Part shown: positions 1-7,423 of the stretch, piece after piece | How the letters are laid out: each line of letters opens with the position of its first letter | How positions within the stretch are numbered: the first letter of the stretch is position 1 | NCBI GenBank assembly: GCA_016882165.1 | Contig: VHBV01000014.1 | Coordinates: 1 to 14,174, forward strand | Length of the DNA: 14,174 nucleotides | Reading direction: 5' to 3' | Source of the DNA: Candidatus Pelagibacterales bacterium | Lineage (GTDB): Bacteria; Pseudomonadota; Alphaproteobacteria; Rickettsiales; UBA1997 | Program-made: the position numbers and the translations under genes | Notes under the pieces: generated by a model | Told to the model about the DNA's origin: nothing | Seen by the model: the letters and a program-made list of their open reading frames with translations, nothing else | Database searches by the model: none

Positions 1-93
1 TACACTACAAAAGCCCAATGGAATTTGAAGCAGAATTTAAACGGAATTTTGCCGAAAATACTCTCTTGAATTTATCTTGATTTTTGGGGAGCA
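1..93 (+). mobile_element. Right end of an IS3-like insertion sequence (partial)
   Basis: The first bases encode what looks like the last residues of an IS3-type transposase. The stretch that follows its stop, TTTTTGGGGAGCA, resembles the terminal inverted repeat of many IS3-family elements, which commonly end in CA. The following frame, from about position 95, reads cleanly as a type ISP restriction enzyme (NSFDVVYILNLHG). The boundary is therefore placed at the CA at 92-93. The left end, the other inverted repeat and any target duplication are outside the window. The element type is inferred from a short tail only, so the family is tentative. Confidence 0.5.
3..80 (+). CDS. C-terminal tail of IS3-like transposase (partial)
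   Basis: The frame is open from the window edge and ends with TGA at 78-80. It gives 25 visible residues beginning HYKSPMEFEAEFKRNF. The pattern Y-x-S-P-x-E-F-E-x-x-F is typical of the extreme C-terminus of IS3 OrfB and related DDE integrase-fold transposases, just after the catalytic core. The catalytic residues are upstream of the window, so activity cannot be judged. The stop lies only 13 bases before the proposed IS end, as is usual in this family. Frame 1 is also open to position 69 but its translation resembles nothing I recognise. Confidence 0.5.
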   Translation, partial: HYKSPMEFEAEFKRNFAENTLLNLS

Positions 94-94
94 T

Positions 95-1357
95 AACAGT
101 TTTGATGTTGTTTATATTTTAAATTTACACGGAAGTTCTAGAAAAGAAGAAGTATGTCCAAATGGATTGTTAGATCAAAATGTATTTGATATTATGCAGG
201 GTGTTTCAATCAATATTTTTGTAAAAACAGGCAAGAAGAAGAGCAATGTATTAGGAAAGGTTTTTCACTATGATCTATGGGGAAGTAGAAACTATAAGTA
301 TGACTTCTTATCAAGAAATTCTTTAAAAACGTTAAATTGGGAAATACTAGAATATAAGAATCCAAATTATTTTTTTGTTAAGAAAAATAATGATAATGCA
401 GATATATTTGAAAGCTATTTGGATTTAAAATTGCTGTTTGTTGAAAATTCTATGGGAATTGCAACAGGAAGAGATAGCGAACTGGTATCTATGGAAGAAA
501 ATGATATTCTAGGTAAGTTCAGCAGTTCTAATAAATTTTATTATCGTCCATTTGATATTAGGCATACGATTTTTGATAATAATGTGCTGCAAAGAGCTAG
601 ATTTAAGCTAATGAACAACTATATCTTGGGAAAAAATATAGGACTGAATATTGTTAGACAATCAAAATTGAAAGGGACAGAAGCTTTAATATCAGACAAT
701 ATAACGAATCGTGACTTCATAACAAATCATACATATAACTTTCCTCTATATTTATATCATAATACTTTCGATCAAAGCCAAAAGCGAACACCAAATCTAA
801 ACCAAGAAATTGTCACTCAAATTGCTGAAAAGCTAAACCTAACTTTCACCAATGAGAAAGAAGAATATAATAATACCTTTGCGCCAATAGATATTTTAGA
901 TTATACTTACGCAGTTTTGCACTCGCCAAACTATCGTGAAAAATATAAAGAATTTTTAAAAATTGATTTTCCTCGCGTACCTTATCCAAAAGACCAAGAA
1001 ACATTTTGGAAGTTAGTGGATTTAGGCGGAAGTCTAAGAAAAATTCATTTGCTGGAAAGTTCAATTGTTGAGCAATATCTAACCACTTATCCAACAGATG
1101 GGAGCAATATTGTTGATAAGATCGTGTATGAAGATGGAAAAGTTTTTATAAATCCAACCCAACATTTTTCAGGAGTTCCTCAAGTTGCTTGGGAATTCTA
1201 CATTGGTGGCTATCAACCAGCGCAAAAATGGTTAAAAGATCGCAAAGGCAGAAAGCTTGAATTCGATGATATTTTGTATTACCAAAAAATTATTGTCGCA
1301 CTTTCTGAAACTGATAGGTTGATGAAGGAAATCGATAAAATAATTTTGCAAATCTAA
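95..1357 (+). pseudogene. Type ISP restriction-modification enzyme, C-terminal part, interrupted by IS
   Basis: This is the C-terminal part of a type ISP enzyme, a single chain that in this family carries nuclease, translocase, N6-adenine methyltransferase and target-recognition parts. The visible stretch begins in the late methyltransferase region (FDVVYILNLHG, then NVFDIMQGVSINIFVK). It continues through FYYRPFDIRHTIFDN into the specificity domain (DILDYTYAVLHSPNYREKY, the FPRVPYP segment, and a GGYQPAQKWLKDRKGR segment near the C-terminus). Family members usually run well over 1,000 residues; only about 420 are here. The reading frame starts abruptly at the proposed IS boundary and has a stop at 38-40 upstream. 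The TTG at 77 lies inside IS sequence and is unlikely to be a real start. A split gene with its 5' part beyond the IS is the simplest reading. No methyltransferase or helicase motifs remain, so this part alone should be inactive. Confidence 0.72.
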
Positions 1358-1383
1358 TGAGAGTAAGAATATTTCTGAAATTA

Positions 1384-2856
1384 TCAAACAGCTTCCCCTG
1401 CTGCTTTGCCACTTGCCCAAGCCCATTGGAAATTATATCCACCAAGCCAGCCAGTTACATCCAAAACTTCACCAATAAAAAATAAATTGGGTATTTTTTT
1501 GCTTTCAAAATTTTTTGAAGAAATTTCATTTACATCAACACCACCCAAAGTTACTTCTGCTTTGGCATAGCCTTCCGTGCCTGATGGAATAAAGCTCCAG
1601 CTGTTTATTAAATTGGCAATTTCTTTGATTTTTTGATGTGATAGATCGGCTAAATTTCCTCTATGATTAATTTCTTTAGCAAAAAAATCGGCTAAATTTT
1701 TTGGCAGAAATTGCGATAAGAAAGTTTGAATTTCTTGTTTTGGCTTAAGTTTTTTCTCTTCAATTAATGCTGAATAAATATCGGTTTCTGGAGCTAAATT
1801 TACAGTGATTTTTTCACCATGCTTCCAGTAAGATGAAATCTGTAGAATGGAGGGACCACTGATTCCACGATGTGTAAATAAAATTGCTTCACGAAAAGAT
1901 ATGTTATTACAAGAAACGTTCGCAGGAACAGAAATTCCCGAAAGTAATTTGGTTTTTTCCAACAATTTTTCTTCAAATGTAAATGGAACTAAAGCAGGAT
2001 AGGTTTGAGTTACTTTTATACCAAATTGACGAGCAATTTCATATCCAAAACCAGTTGCTCCCATTTTAGGAATTGAAAGTCCGCCAGTTGCAATCACTAA
2101 AGATTGGCAAGAAAAATTTCCTTTGTTGGTTTCAAGATAAAAGTTTTTATTTTGAGTTACATCTCTGTAAACTTGATTTTCCTCATTGTCACCCTTTTTC
2201 TCCTTGCTGTCATCCTTAGCCCTACCTCTCTTCTCCTGAGCCTTACTTCTGTCATCCTGAGCGCAGCGAAGGATCTCATGGTTTTGATTTCGGAGCCCAA
2301 ATTCCTCAGATCCTTCGCTGCGCTCAGGATGACAGAAGTGAGGCTCAGGATGACAGAAGTGAGGCTCAGGAGAAGAGAAGTGGAGCTCAGGAGAAGAGCT
2401 TAAGAAGTCAGTGTGATAGTTTGTGGAGTTTGGTTTGCAGTGGTTTGGGGAGTGGATATTATTAACTTTGGTTTCAAGTTTAATTTCCACTTGCCCTTCT
2501 GTGCACTCGCGCAACAACATTTCAATAATTTCTTTTGATGAATTATTGCAAAAAAGTTGACCCAAAGTTTTTTCATGAAAATCAATTTGGTGTTTTTTGA
2601 TTAAGGAAATGAAATCTTGTGAAGTGAAACGTTTTAAAGCTGAAACGCAGAAATGTGAGTTGTGTGAAAGAAAATTTTTATCAGAAACGTTTAAGTTGGT
2701 AAAGTTGCATCTACCGCCACCAGAAATGCGAATTTTCTCACCAACTGCTTTTGCGTGATCGATCAATAAAACTTTACGACCACGCCCAGAAGCAGTTGCT
2801 GCGCACATTAAGCCCGCAGCCCCAGCTCCAATAATTACAACGTCAAAATTATGCAC
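1384..2856 (-). CDS. HI0933/YhiN-family flavoprotein (BaiN-type oxidoreductase) with in-frame repeat insert
   Basis: This is a predicted FAD-dependent oxidoreductase of the HI0933/YhiN family, whose physiological substrate is generally unknown. The N-terminus has the dinucleotide-binding motif GAGAAG (residues 10-15) and the family motif ISGGGRCNFTN (44-54). ATGGLSIPKMGATGFGY follows at about 256-272, and the C-terminus has GEVLDVTGWLGGYNFQWAWA, all typical of the family. The length is 490 residues against roughly 390-400 usual. The excess is a block of about 100 residues (135-234) made of repeat-derived and charged low-complexity sequence, lying just before the strand leading to ATGG. The frame stays open through the block. 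The start is GTG at 2854-2856, overlapping the last 8 bases of purB, which suggests translational coupling; no in-frame ATG lies nearby. The gene converges on the type ISP remnant with a 26-base gap. Whether the insert is tolerated or the protein is inactive cannot be told from sequence. Confidence 0.88.
   Translation of the reverse strand: MHNFDVVIIGAGAAGLMCAATASGRGRKVLLIDHAKAVGEKIRISGGGRCNFTNLNVSDKNFLSHNSHFCVSALKRFTSQDFISLIKKHQIDFHEKTLGQLFCNNSSKEIIEMLLRECTEGQVEIKLETKVNNIHSPNHCKPNSTNYHTDFLSSSPELHFSSPEPHFCHPEPHFCHPERSEGSEEFGLRNQNHEILRCAQDDRSKAQEKRGRAKDDSKEKKGDNEENQVYRDVTQNKNFYLETNKGNFSCQSLVIATGGLSIPKMGATGFGYEIARQFGIKVTQTYPALVPFTFEEKLLEKTKLLSGISVPANVSCNNISFREAILFTHRGISGPSILQISSYWKHGEKITVNLAPETDIYSALIEEKKLKPKQEIQTFLSQFLPKNLADFFAKEINHRGNLADLSHQKIKEIANLINSWSFIPSGTEGYAKAEVTLGGVDVNEISSKNFESKKIPNLFFIGEVLDVTGWLGGYNFQWAWASGKAAGEAV
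2235..2349. repeat. Palindromic repeat inside flavoprotein gene (HPERSEGS/ILRCAQDD type)
   Basis: Two 42-nt arms, 2235-2276 and 2308-2349, are reverse complements with one mismatch (32 contiguous matching bases) around a 31-nt loop. The core, GATCCTTCGCTGCGCTCAGG, is much more GC-rich than its surroundings. On the gene strand the arms encode HPERSEGS and EILRCAQDDR; on the other strand they read ILSAAKDL and SFAALRMT. From general knowledge these peptide strings recur in many unrelated bacterial genomes as translations of an interspersed palindrome. Here the element is read in frame within a coding sequence, much as Rickettsia palindromic elements are. Confidence 0.9.
2323..2400. repeat. 21-bp tandem repeat, about 3.7 copies, coding for a heptapeptide array
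   Basis: Units start at 2323, 2344, 2365 and 2386. The first two are identical (CTCAGGATGACAGAAGTGAG plus G); the others are degenerate, the last being incomplete. The first unit is also the distal part of the right palindrome arm, so the array seems to have grown out of the palindrome by slippage. Being a multiple of three, it encodes heptads on the minus strand: SPELHFS, SPEPHFC, HPEPHFC, HPERSEG. Confidence 0.9.
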
Positions 2857-4165
2857 CGAAAACCTGTTTGAATATATGGTCGATATTTTTGGTATGATAT
2901 GAAATATCGAAAAGACTTTCTAATTTTGATAATCCAAGCTTTTCAACAACTTGACTATCTTGTTTTAACAATTCTAAAAAGCTGTTTGACTCTCCTGCCC
3001 AAATTTTCATGGCATTTGTTTGTACAATTTTGTAGGCATCTTCGCGACTTATTCCTGCTTCATCAATTAGAGTTAAAAGCACACGTTGCGAGAAAACTAA
3101 ACCACCTAATTTGTCCAAATTTTTCTGCATGTTTTTTTCATATACAGTCAAATTTTCAACCAATCCAACCAAGCGATTCAATGCAAAATCAAGAGTAATT
3201 GTAGCGTCAGGTGCAATCATTCTTTCAACTGAAGAGTGCGAAATGTCGCGTTCATGCCAAGAGGCAACATTTTCCATTGCAGGAATTGCAGCACTTCGGA
3301 CAATGCGTGCCAAACCAGTCAAGTTTTCGCTTAAAACAGGATTTCTTTTATGAGGCATTGCTGAAGAGCCTTTTTGGCCTTTTGAGAAAAATTCTTCTGC
3401 TTCCAAAACTTCTGTTCTTTGTAAGTGACGAATTTCAATTGCCAGATTTTCAATAGATGAAGCAATAACACCTAAAGTTGCAAAAAATGCAGCGTGGCGA
3501 TCTCTTGGAATAATTTGACTAGAAACTGATTCTTCATCTAAATTTAATTTTTCAGCAACATATTTTTGCACCATAGGATCAACGTTGGCAAATGTTCCAA
3601 CTGCACCAGAAATTGCACAAACTGAAATTTCTTTTTTTGCTTCTTTTAGACGTTTTAAATTTCTTTCAAATTCAGCATAGAAACGCGCCAACTTTAAACC
3701 AAAAGTTACTGGTTCAGCATGAATTCCATGAGATCTTCCCACGCAAACAGTATTTTTATGTTCAAAAGCGCGTTTTTTTATTGCCACTAAAAGTCTTTCT
3801 AGATCGTTAATTAAAATATCTGAGGCTTGAGAAAGTTGTTTTGATAAACAAGTATCAAGAACGTCAGAACTTGTCATTCCAAAGTGAATAAAACGTGAGT
3901 TTTCACCAACCAATTCGGCTAAGTGAGTTAAAAATGCAATTACATCATGTTTTGTTACAGATTCAATTTCGTCAACTCTTGCAGCATCAAATTTACCACC
4001 GGATTTCATAAAGTTTTCACGAATTCTAGATGCGGTACCGCTTGGTGCAATTTTTAGTTGCTCAAGTGCTTCTAATGCATAAATTTCAATATCAAACCAA
4101 ATTTGGTATTTGTTTTCTTGCGACCAAATTGCAGTCATTTCAGGTCGTGAGTAGCGAGGGATCAT
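2849..4165 (-). CDS. purB: Adenylosuccinate lyase
   Basis: This is a cytosolic lyase of purine synthesis. It cleaves SAICAR to AICAR plus fumarate and adenylosuccinate to AMP plus fumarate. It belongs to the fumarase/aspartase superfamily and is homotetrameric. The 438-residue length is normal for the bacterial type. Visible features are the MIPRYSRPEM N-terminus, TKHDVIAF, GMTSSDVLDT, the catalytic-histidine segment GRSHGIHAEP, and the superfamily signature SSAMPHKRNP (about residues 268-277). It starts with ATG 17 bases after the hslU stop. Its stop (TAA) lies 8 bases inside the next gene's GTG start, so hslU, purB and the flavoprotein gene look like one transcript. Having purB implies at least AMP formation from IMP. 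Strict Rickettsia lack purine synthesis as far as I know, so this argues for a less reduced relative. Confidence 0.97.
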   Translation of the reverse strand: MIPRYSRPEMTAIWSQENKYQIWFDIEIYALEALEQLKIAPSGTASRIRENFMKSGGKFDAARVDEIESVTKHDVIAFLTHLAELVGENSRFIHFGMTSSDVLDTCLSKQLSQASDILINDLERLLVAIKKRAFEHKNTVCVGRSHGIHAEPVTFGLKLARFYAEFERNLKRLKEAKKEISVCAISGAVGTFANVDPMVQKYVAEKLNLDEESVSSQIIPRDRHAAFFATLGVIASSIENLAIEIRHLQRTEVLEAEEFFSKGQKGSSAMPHKRNPVLSENLTGLARIVRSAAIPAMENVASWHERDISHSSVERMIAPDATITLDFALNRLVGLVENLTVYEKNMQKNLDKLGGLVFSQRVLLTLIDEAGISREDAYKIVQTNAMKIWAGESNSFLELLKQDSQVVEKLGLSKLESLFDISYHTKNIDHIFKQVFGA

Positions 4166-4182
4166 AAAATATTTAATTATTT

Positions 4183-5553
4183 TTATAAAATAAACTTAGA
4201 TAAATCAGTTTTGTTAGAAATTAAATCACCCAAATGTGAGTCAACATAAGCAATGTCAATTTTAACAATTGAACCATTTTTCATATCGCTTGCTTCAAAA
4301 CTTACATCTTCCAAGATTTTTTCTAAAAGAGTATGAAGTCTACGAGCACCAATATTTTCAACTTCTGCATTAACTTTATGAGCAACGCGAGCAATTTCTT
4401 TAATACCTTCATCAGTGAATTCTAATGTCACATTTTCCACTTTAAGAAGTGCAATATATTGTTTAATTAAACTTGATTCTGGTTCTGTTAGAATGCGTAC
4501 TAAATCAGATTCGGTAAGTGGTTTTAATTGTACACGAATTGGAAAACGTCCCTGCAATTCAGGAAGTAAATCAGAAGGTTTTGCAATATGAAATGCACCT
4601 GATGCAATAAATAAAATATGGTCAGTCTTTATCAAGCCATATTTAGTTGTGACAGTTGTTCCTTCAACCATTGGTAATAAGTCACGCTGTACTCCTTCGC
4701 GACTTACATCGCCACCTTTAACAGAGCTGCGTACACATATTTTGTCAATTTCGTCTATGAAGACAATTCCATCATTTTCAACTGATTTTACAGCTTTTTT
4801 AATAATTTTTTCTTCATCAATCATTTTTTCTGACTCTTCATCAATGATTGTTTTTATGGCATCTTCAACAGTCATTTTAGATTTCTTGGTTTTTGATGAA
4901 CCAATTGCCTTACCAAGCATTTCTGTAATATTTATCATTCCAACTTGGCCACCGGGAATGTCAAAAGTATTAGAAAAAGAATTACCATTGTCAGCAATTT
5001 CAATTTCAATTTCGCGATCTTTTAGTTCTTGATTATCAAGCATTTGCGAGAATTTTTCTTTTGTTTCATCAGAGGCACTTTCTCCAATTAATGCTTTTAG
5101 AACTCTTTTTTTAGCATGTTTTTCAGCTTTCTCTAAAACTTCTTTTTTAACTTCACTTTTTAGTGTTTTAATTGCCACTTCAACTAAATCACGAATAATT
5201 GAATCAACATCGCGTCCAACATAACCAACTTCGGTAAATTTAGTTGCTTCAACTTTAATAAAAGGAGCATTGGCAAGTTTTGCAAGTCGACGAGCAATCT
5301 CGGTTTTTCCAACACCAGTTGGACCAACCATTAAAATATTTTTTGGTACAATGTCTTCACGTAAAGGACTTTCAACTAATTTTCTGCGATAACGATTTCT
5401 AAGTGAAATTGCCACAGCTTTTTTTGCATCACTTTGTCCAATAATATAGCGATTTAGCTCTTCTACTATTTGCTTTGGAGTAAGATTTTGTCCTAAGTTT
5501 TTTTCTTCTATTTTAACAGAGCTTTTTACTGATGGTTTTTTAGTTTTTGTCAT
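4183..5553 (-). CDS. hslU: ATP-dependent protease ATPase subunit HslU
   Basis: This is an AAA+ unfoldase that feeds proteins to the HslV peptidase in the cytosolic HslUV protease. With the start at 5553 it has 456 residues (E. coli 443). Visible features are LNRYIIGQ near the N-terminus, Walker A GPTGVGKT (77-84), pore loop GYVG (110-113), Walker B FIDEID (about 270), the LQGRFPIRVQL arginine segment and the C-terminal LSKFIL tail that docks into HslV. The frame stays open to an ATG at 5658, but that extension is the translation of a palindromic repeat, so MTKTKK (ATG 5551-5553) is preferred. This still leaves about 20 lysine-rich residues ahead of the usual HslU N-terminus. hslV, normally just upstream, is not here; the engB group precedes it instead. 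Confidence 0.95.
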   Translation of the reverse strand: MTKTKKPSVKSSVKIEEKNLGQNLTPKQIVEELNRYIIGQSDAKKAVAISLRNRYRRKLVESPLREDIVPKNILMVGPTGVGKTEIARRLAKLANAPFIKVEATKFTEVGYVGRDVDSIIRDLVEVAIKTLKSEVKKEVLEKAEKHAKKRVLKALIGESASDETKEKFSQMLDNQELKDREIEIEIADNGNSFSNTFDIPGGQVGMINITEMLGKAIGSSKTKKSKMTVEDAIKTIIDEESEKMIDEEKIIKKAVKSVENDGIVFIDEIDKICVRSSVKGGDVSREGVQRDLLPMVEGTTVTTKYGLIKTDHILFIASGAFHIAKPSDLLPELQGRFPIRVQLKPLTESDLVRILTEPESSLIKQYIALLKVENVTLEFTDEGIKEIARVAHKVNAEVENIGARRLHTLLEKILEDVSFEASDMKNGSIVKIDIAYVDSHLGDLISNKTDLSKFIL

Positions 5554-5590
5554 TTTTATTTTAGATATATCAAAATTTGCGGGTAAATTT

Positions 5591-5682
5591 TTATGGATTG
5601 CCACGTCGCTGACGCTTTTCGCAATGACGTGGTTTCTGTTCGTCGTTGCAAGAAGCACGAAGTGCGACGTGGCAATCTATAA
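5591..5682. repeat. Palindromic repeat upstream of hslU (VIA(R/K)SVSDVAI type)
   Basis: The outer arms 5591-5609 and 5664-5682 pair over 19 bases with one non-Watson-Crick position. A second, imperfect inner pairing (5610-5629 with 5641-5663) leaves a short apical loop. The core GATTGCCACGTCGC and its partner GCAATGACG-like segment match a widespread bacterial repeat whose translations read like VIARSVSDVAIQ. It fills the gap between the 41-codon ORF (stop at 5684) and hslU (start at 5553). It could act as a hairpin on the polycistronic RNA, but no U-tract follows, so a simple terminator is unlikely. Confidence 0.85.
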
Positions 5683-5683
5683 C

Positions 5684-5809
5684 TTATGGTTGATGATTAA
5701 ATAATTTATCCCTTTCTATAGTTTTATCTTTGTAGCTTGCTGAATTCAACAATATCATCAAAAAAATTACAACTAGACTGGTTAACAAAATTATTAAAAA
5801 AATTTTCAT
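5684..5809 (-). CDS. Small single-pass membrane protein, 41 residues, coupled to engB
   Basis: This is an unrecognised small ORF of 41 codons. Its ATG (5809-5807) overlaps the engB stop as ATGA, the classic arrangement for translational coupling. The protein starts MKIFLIILLTSLVVIFLMIL and then has a short polar tail (SYKDKTIERDKLFNHQP), so one transmembrane helix at residues 3-22 with a charged C-terminal end is expected. It lacks a lipobox cysteine, and a signal-anchor is more likely than a cleaved signal peptide. The hslU-proximal palindrome begins just past its stop. I cannot name the family. The tight overlap, clean start and membrane-protein composition favour a real gene over chance, but an AT-rich genome can give hydrophobic ORFs by accident. 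Confidence 0.6.
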   Translation of the reverse strand: MKIFLIILLTSLVVIFLMILLNSASYKDKTIERDKLFNHQP

Positions 5810-6435
5810 AAAAAACTTAATATTTCAACGATAGAATCTTGTAGTTCATAGATTCCAATTTTTTGCAAAGAACTAGTTTTAATAATTTTTGGATAAATTG
5901 CTGGCCATTTTTTAGCAGCCTGATTTATTTGATTTTCAACTTTAGCAACTTCTTCGCTTTTTAACTTATCAACTTTTGTTAATACAATTTGAAAACTGAC
6001 AGCCAAAGTGTTGAACATGTTTATAATATCTTTGTCTGATTCTTTTAAGCCTTTAATTGGATCAATTAGCAAAAACACTCTTTGTAAATTCGCTCTTTTG
6101 GCAAGAAATTCAAAACTGGTTTTTTGCCAACTTTCTATATCCTTTTTGCCAGCTTTAGCAAAGCCATAACCTGGCATATCAACTAGCACTAAACTATTTG
6201 GAGAATCTTTATCACTGATAAAAAAGTTAAGTTGACGAGTTCTTCCTGGAGTTGAAGAAACGATAGCAATTTTTTTGCTTAAAAGAGCGTTTATTATGCT
6301 TGACTTACCAACATTTGAAGCCCCAATAAAAGCAACTTCAGGGTTACGATAATTTGGAATTTGTGTTATGTTTGCAGCTCCCGTTAAAAATTCCCATTCT
6401 TTGTTAAAGAGTTTTTTAGCATCAATTTTTTTCAT
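5806..6435 (-). CDS. engB: Ribosome-biogenesis GTPase EngB/YsxC
   Basis: This is a TRAFAC-class GTPase needed for assembly of the 50S ribosomal subunit (and cell division in some species). The 209 residues are normal for the family. G-motifs are complete: G1 GASNVGKS (38-45), G2 TPGRT (62-66), G3 DMPGYG (86-91), G4 TKVD (153-156) and G5 TSS (187-189). The start ATG lies 11 bases after the rimK stop, and the gene ends by overlapping the 41-codon ORF, so rimK, engB and the small ORF are probably co-transcribed. Nothing appears degraded. Confidence 0.96.
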   Translation of the reverse strand: MKKIDAKKLFNKEWEFLTGAANITQIPNYRNPEVAFIGASNVGKSSIINALLSKKIAIVSSTPGRTRQLNFFISDKDSPNSLVLVDMPGYGFAKAGKKDIESWQKTSFEFLAKRANLQRVFLLIDPIKGLKESDKDIINMFNTLAVSFQIVLTKVDKLKSEEVAKVENQINQAAKKWPAIYPKIIKTSSLQKIGIYELQDSIVEILSFL

Positions 6436-6446
6436 TTTCTAATTGC

Positions 6447-7325
6447 TTAAGATTTCAATTTTTCAATATGTTCAATCATTTTTTCAGCAATTGCAACATT
6501 TGTCGCTCCTTCAATTCCTTCGAGTCCTGGAGAAGAATTTACTTCCAAAATTTTTGGTCCCATTTTTGATCTTACCATGTCAACTCCTGCAACGTCTAAT
6601 CCAATTACTTTAGCGGCTTTAATTGCCATTTCTCTTTCTTCTTTAGTAATTTCAATTTCTATTGCTTTTGCACCTAAATGTACATTTGCACGAAATTCTC
6701 CTTCAGCAGCTTGTCTTTGCATTGATGCAACGACTTGATCACCAATAACAAAACATCTTAAATCATGTCCTCTAGATTCTTTTATGTAATTTTGTACTAA
6801 AATATCAGCTTTCAAACTACGAAAAGCGTTTATAACACTTTCTGCAGCATTTTTATTATCAGCCAAAACAACTCCAACACCTTTTGTTCCTTCTAGTAAT
6901 TTTACAACTAAAGGGGCTCCATCAACTAATTTGATAAGCTTTGAAGTTTCGTAAGAAGAATTTGCAAAGCTGGTTGTTGGAATTCCAAGTCCGTGTTTTG
7001 CTAAAATTTGCAAGGAATGAAATTTATCACGAGCTGTTGTGATAGAGTCAGATCGGTTAAGACAAGGAACATTTAGTACTTCAAATTGTCTAATAATTGC
7101 TGATCCATAAAAAGTCATAGCAGGTTTGATTCTTGGAATAACAAAATCAATATTTTCTAATTTCCTGTCATCAAGGTAAAAAATTTCTGAAGCTTGGTTT
7201 GCAACTTTAACATAACAATCAGCAACATTTAAGAATTCAACTTGATGTCCACGACTTGCAGCAGCCTCCATAATTCTTTTGTTAGAATAAAGGTTAGGAT
7301 TTGAAGCTAAAAGAGCTATTTTCAT
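6447..7325 (-). CDS. rimK: RimK-family alpha-L-glutamate ligase
   Basis: This is an ATP-grasp ligase. The E. coli prototype adds glutamates to the C-terminus of ribosomal protein S6. The 292 residues match RimK (E. coli 300). An N-terminal MKIALLASNPNLYSNKRIME is followed by IPRIKPAMTFYGSAIIRQFE and the RSDSITTARDKFHSLQILAK segment. The ATP-grasp part includes K142, the glycine loop EGTKGVGV (145-152), and the metal/ATP ligands D249, E261 and N263 in the EVNSSPGLEG motif. It sits just after rimB (137-base gap with a hairpin) and 11 bases before engB. The neighbourhood with rimB supports a role in S6/ribosome modification rather than peptide-ligase use, though substrate is not readable from sequence. 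Confidence 0.93.
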   Translation of the reverse strand: MKIALLASNPNLYSNKRIMEAAASRGHQVEFLNVADCYVKVANQASEIFYLDDRKLENIDFVIPRIKPAMTFYGSAIIRQFEVLNVPCLNRSDSITTARDKFHSLQILAKHGLGIPTTSFANSSYETSKLIKLVDGAPLVVKLLEGTKGVGVVLADNKNAAESVINAFRSLKADILVQNYIKESRGHDLRCFVIGDQVVASMQRQAAEGEFRANVHLGAKAIEIEITKEEREMAIKAAKVIGLDVAGVDMVRSKMGPKILEVNSSPGLEGIEGATNVAIAEKMIEHIEKLKS

Positions 7326-7423
7326 AAATTAATTTAATACTATTATTTCTTCTAAAAATTTAACTTAAACTTGCTGCTTCAAAATACATTCATTACAGCA
7401 TTTGGTTTTACTTATAATAAAAA

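Noticed and set aside
77..94. TTG at 77 as start of an intact 426-residue gene
   Set aside because: This stretch matches the proposed IS terminus and the family needs a long N-terminal part. Nothing family-like precedes FDVVYILNLHG, so the gene is treated as a remnant.
1358..1383. Terminator between the converging type ISP remnant and flavoprotein gene
   Set aside because: The 26-base gap has no inverted repeat with a usable loop and no U-tract on either strand.
2104..2403. Plus-strand ORF encoding ILSAAKDL and SFAALRMT strings
   Set aside because: It is the opposite-strand reading of the palindrome and tandem repeat inside the flavoprotein gene. These strings are typical repeat translations, not a protein.
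4649..5032. Plus-strand 127-codon ORF opposite hslU
   Set aside because: It lies entirely antisense to a firmly identified gene and its serine/isoleucine-rich translation mirrors HslU codon composition.
5554..5658. N-terminal extension of HslU starting at 5658
   Set aside because: It translates one arm of the palindromic repeat (VIAKSVSDVAI) and extends HslU beyond the family's length. The ATG at 5553 fits better.
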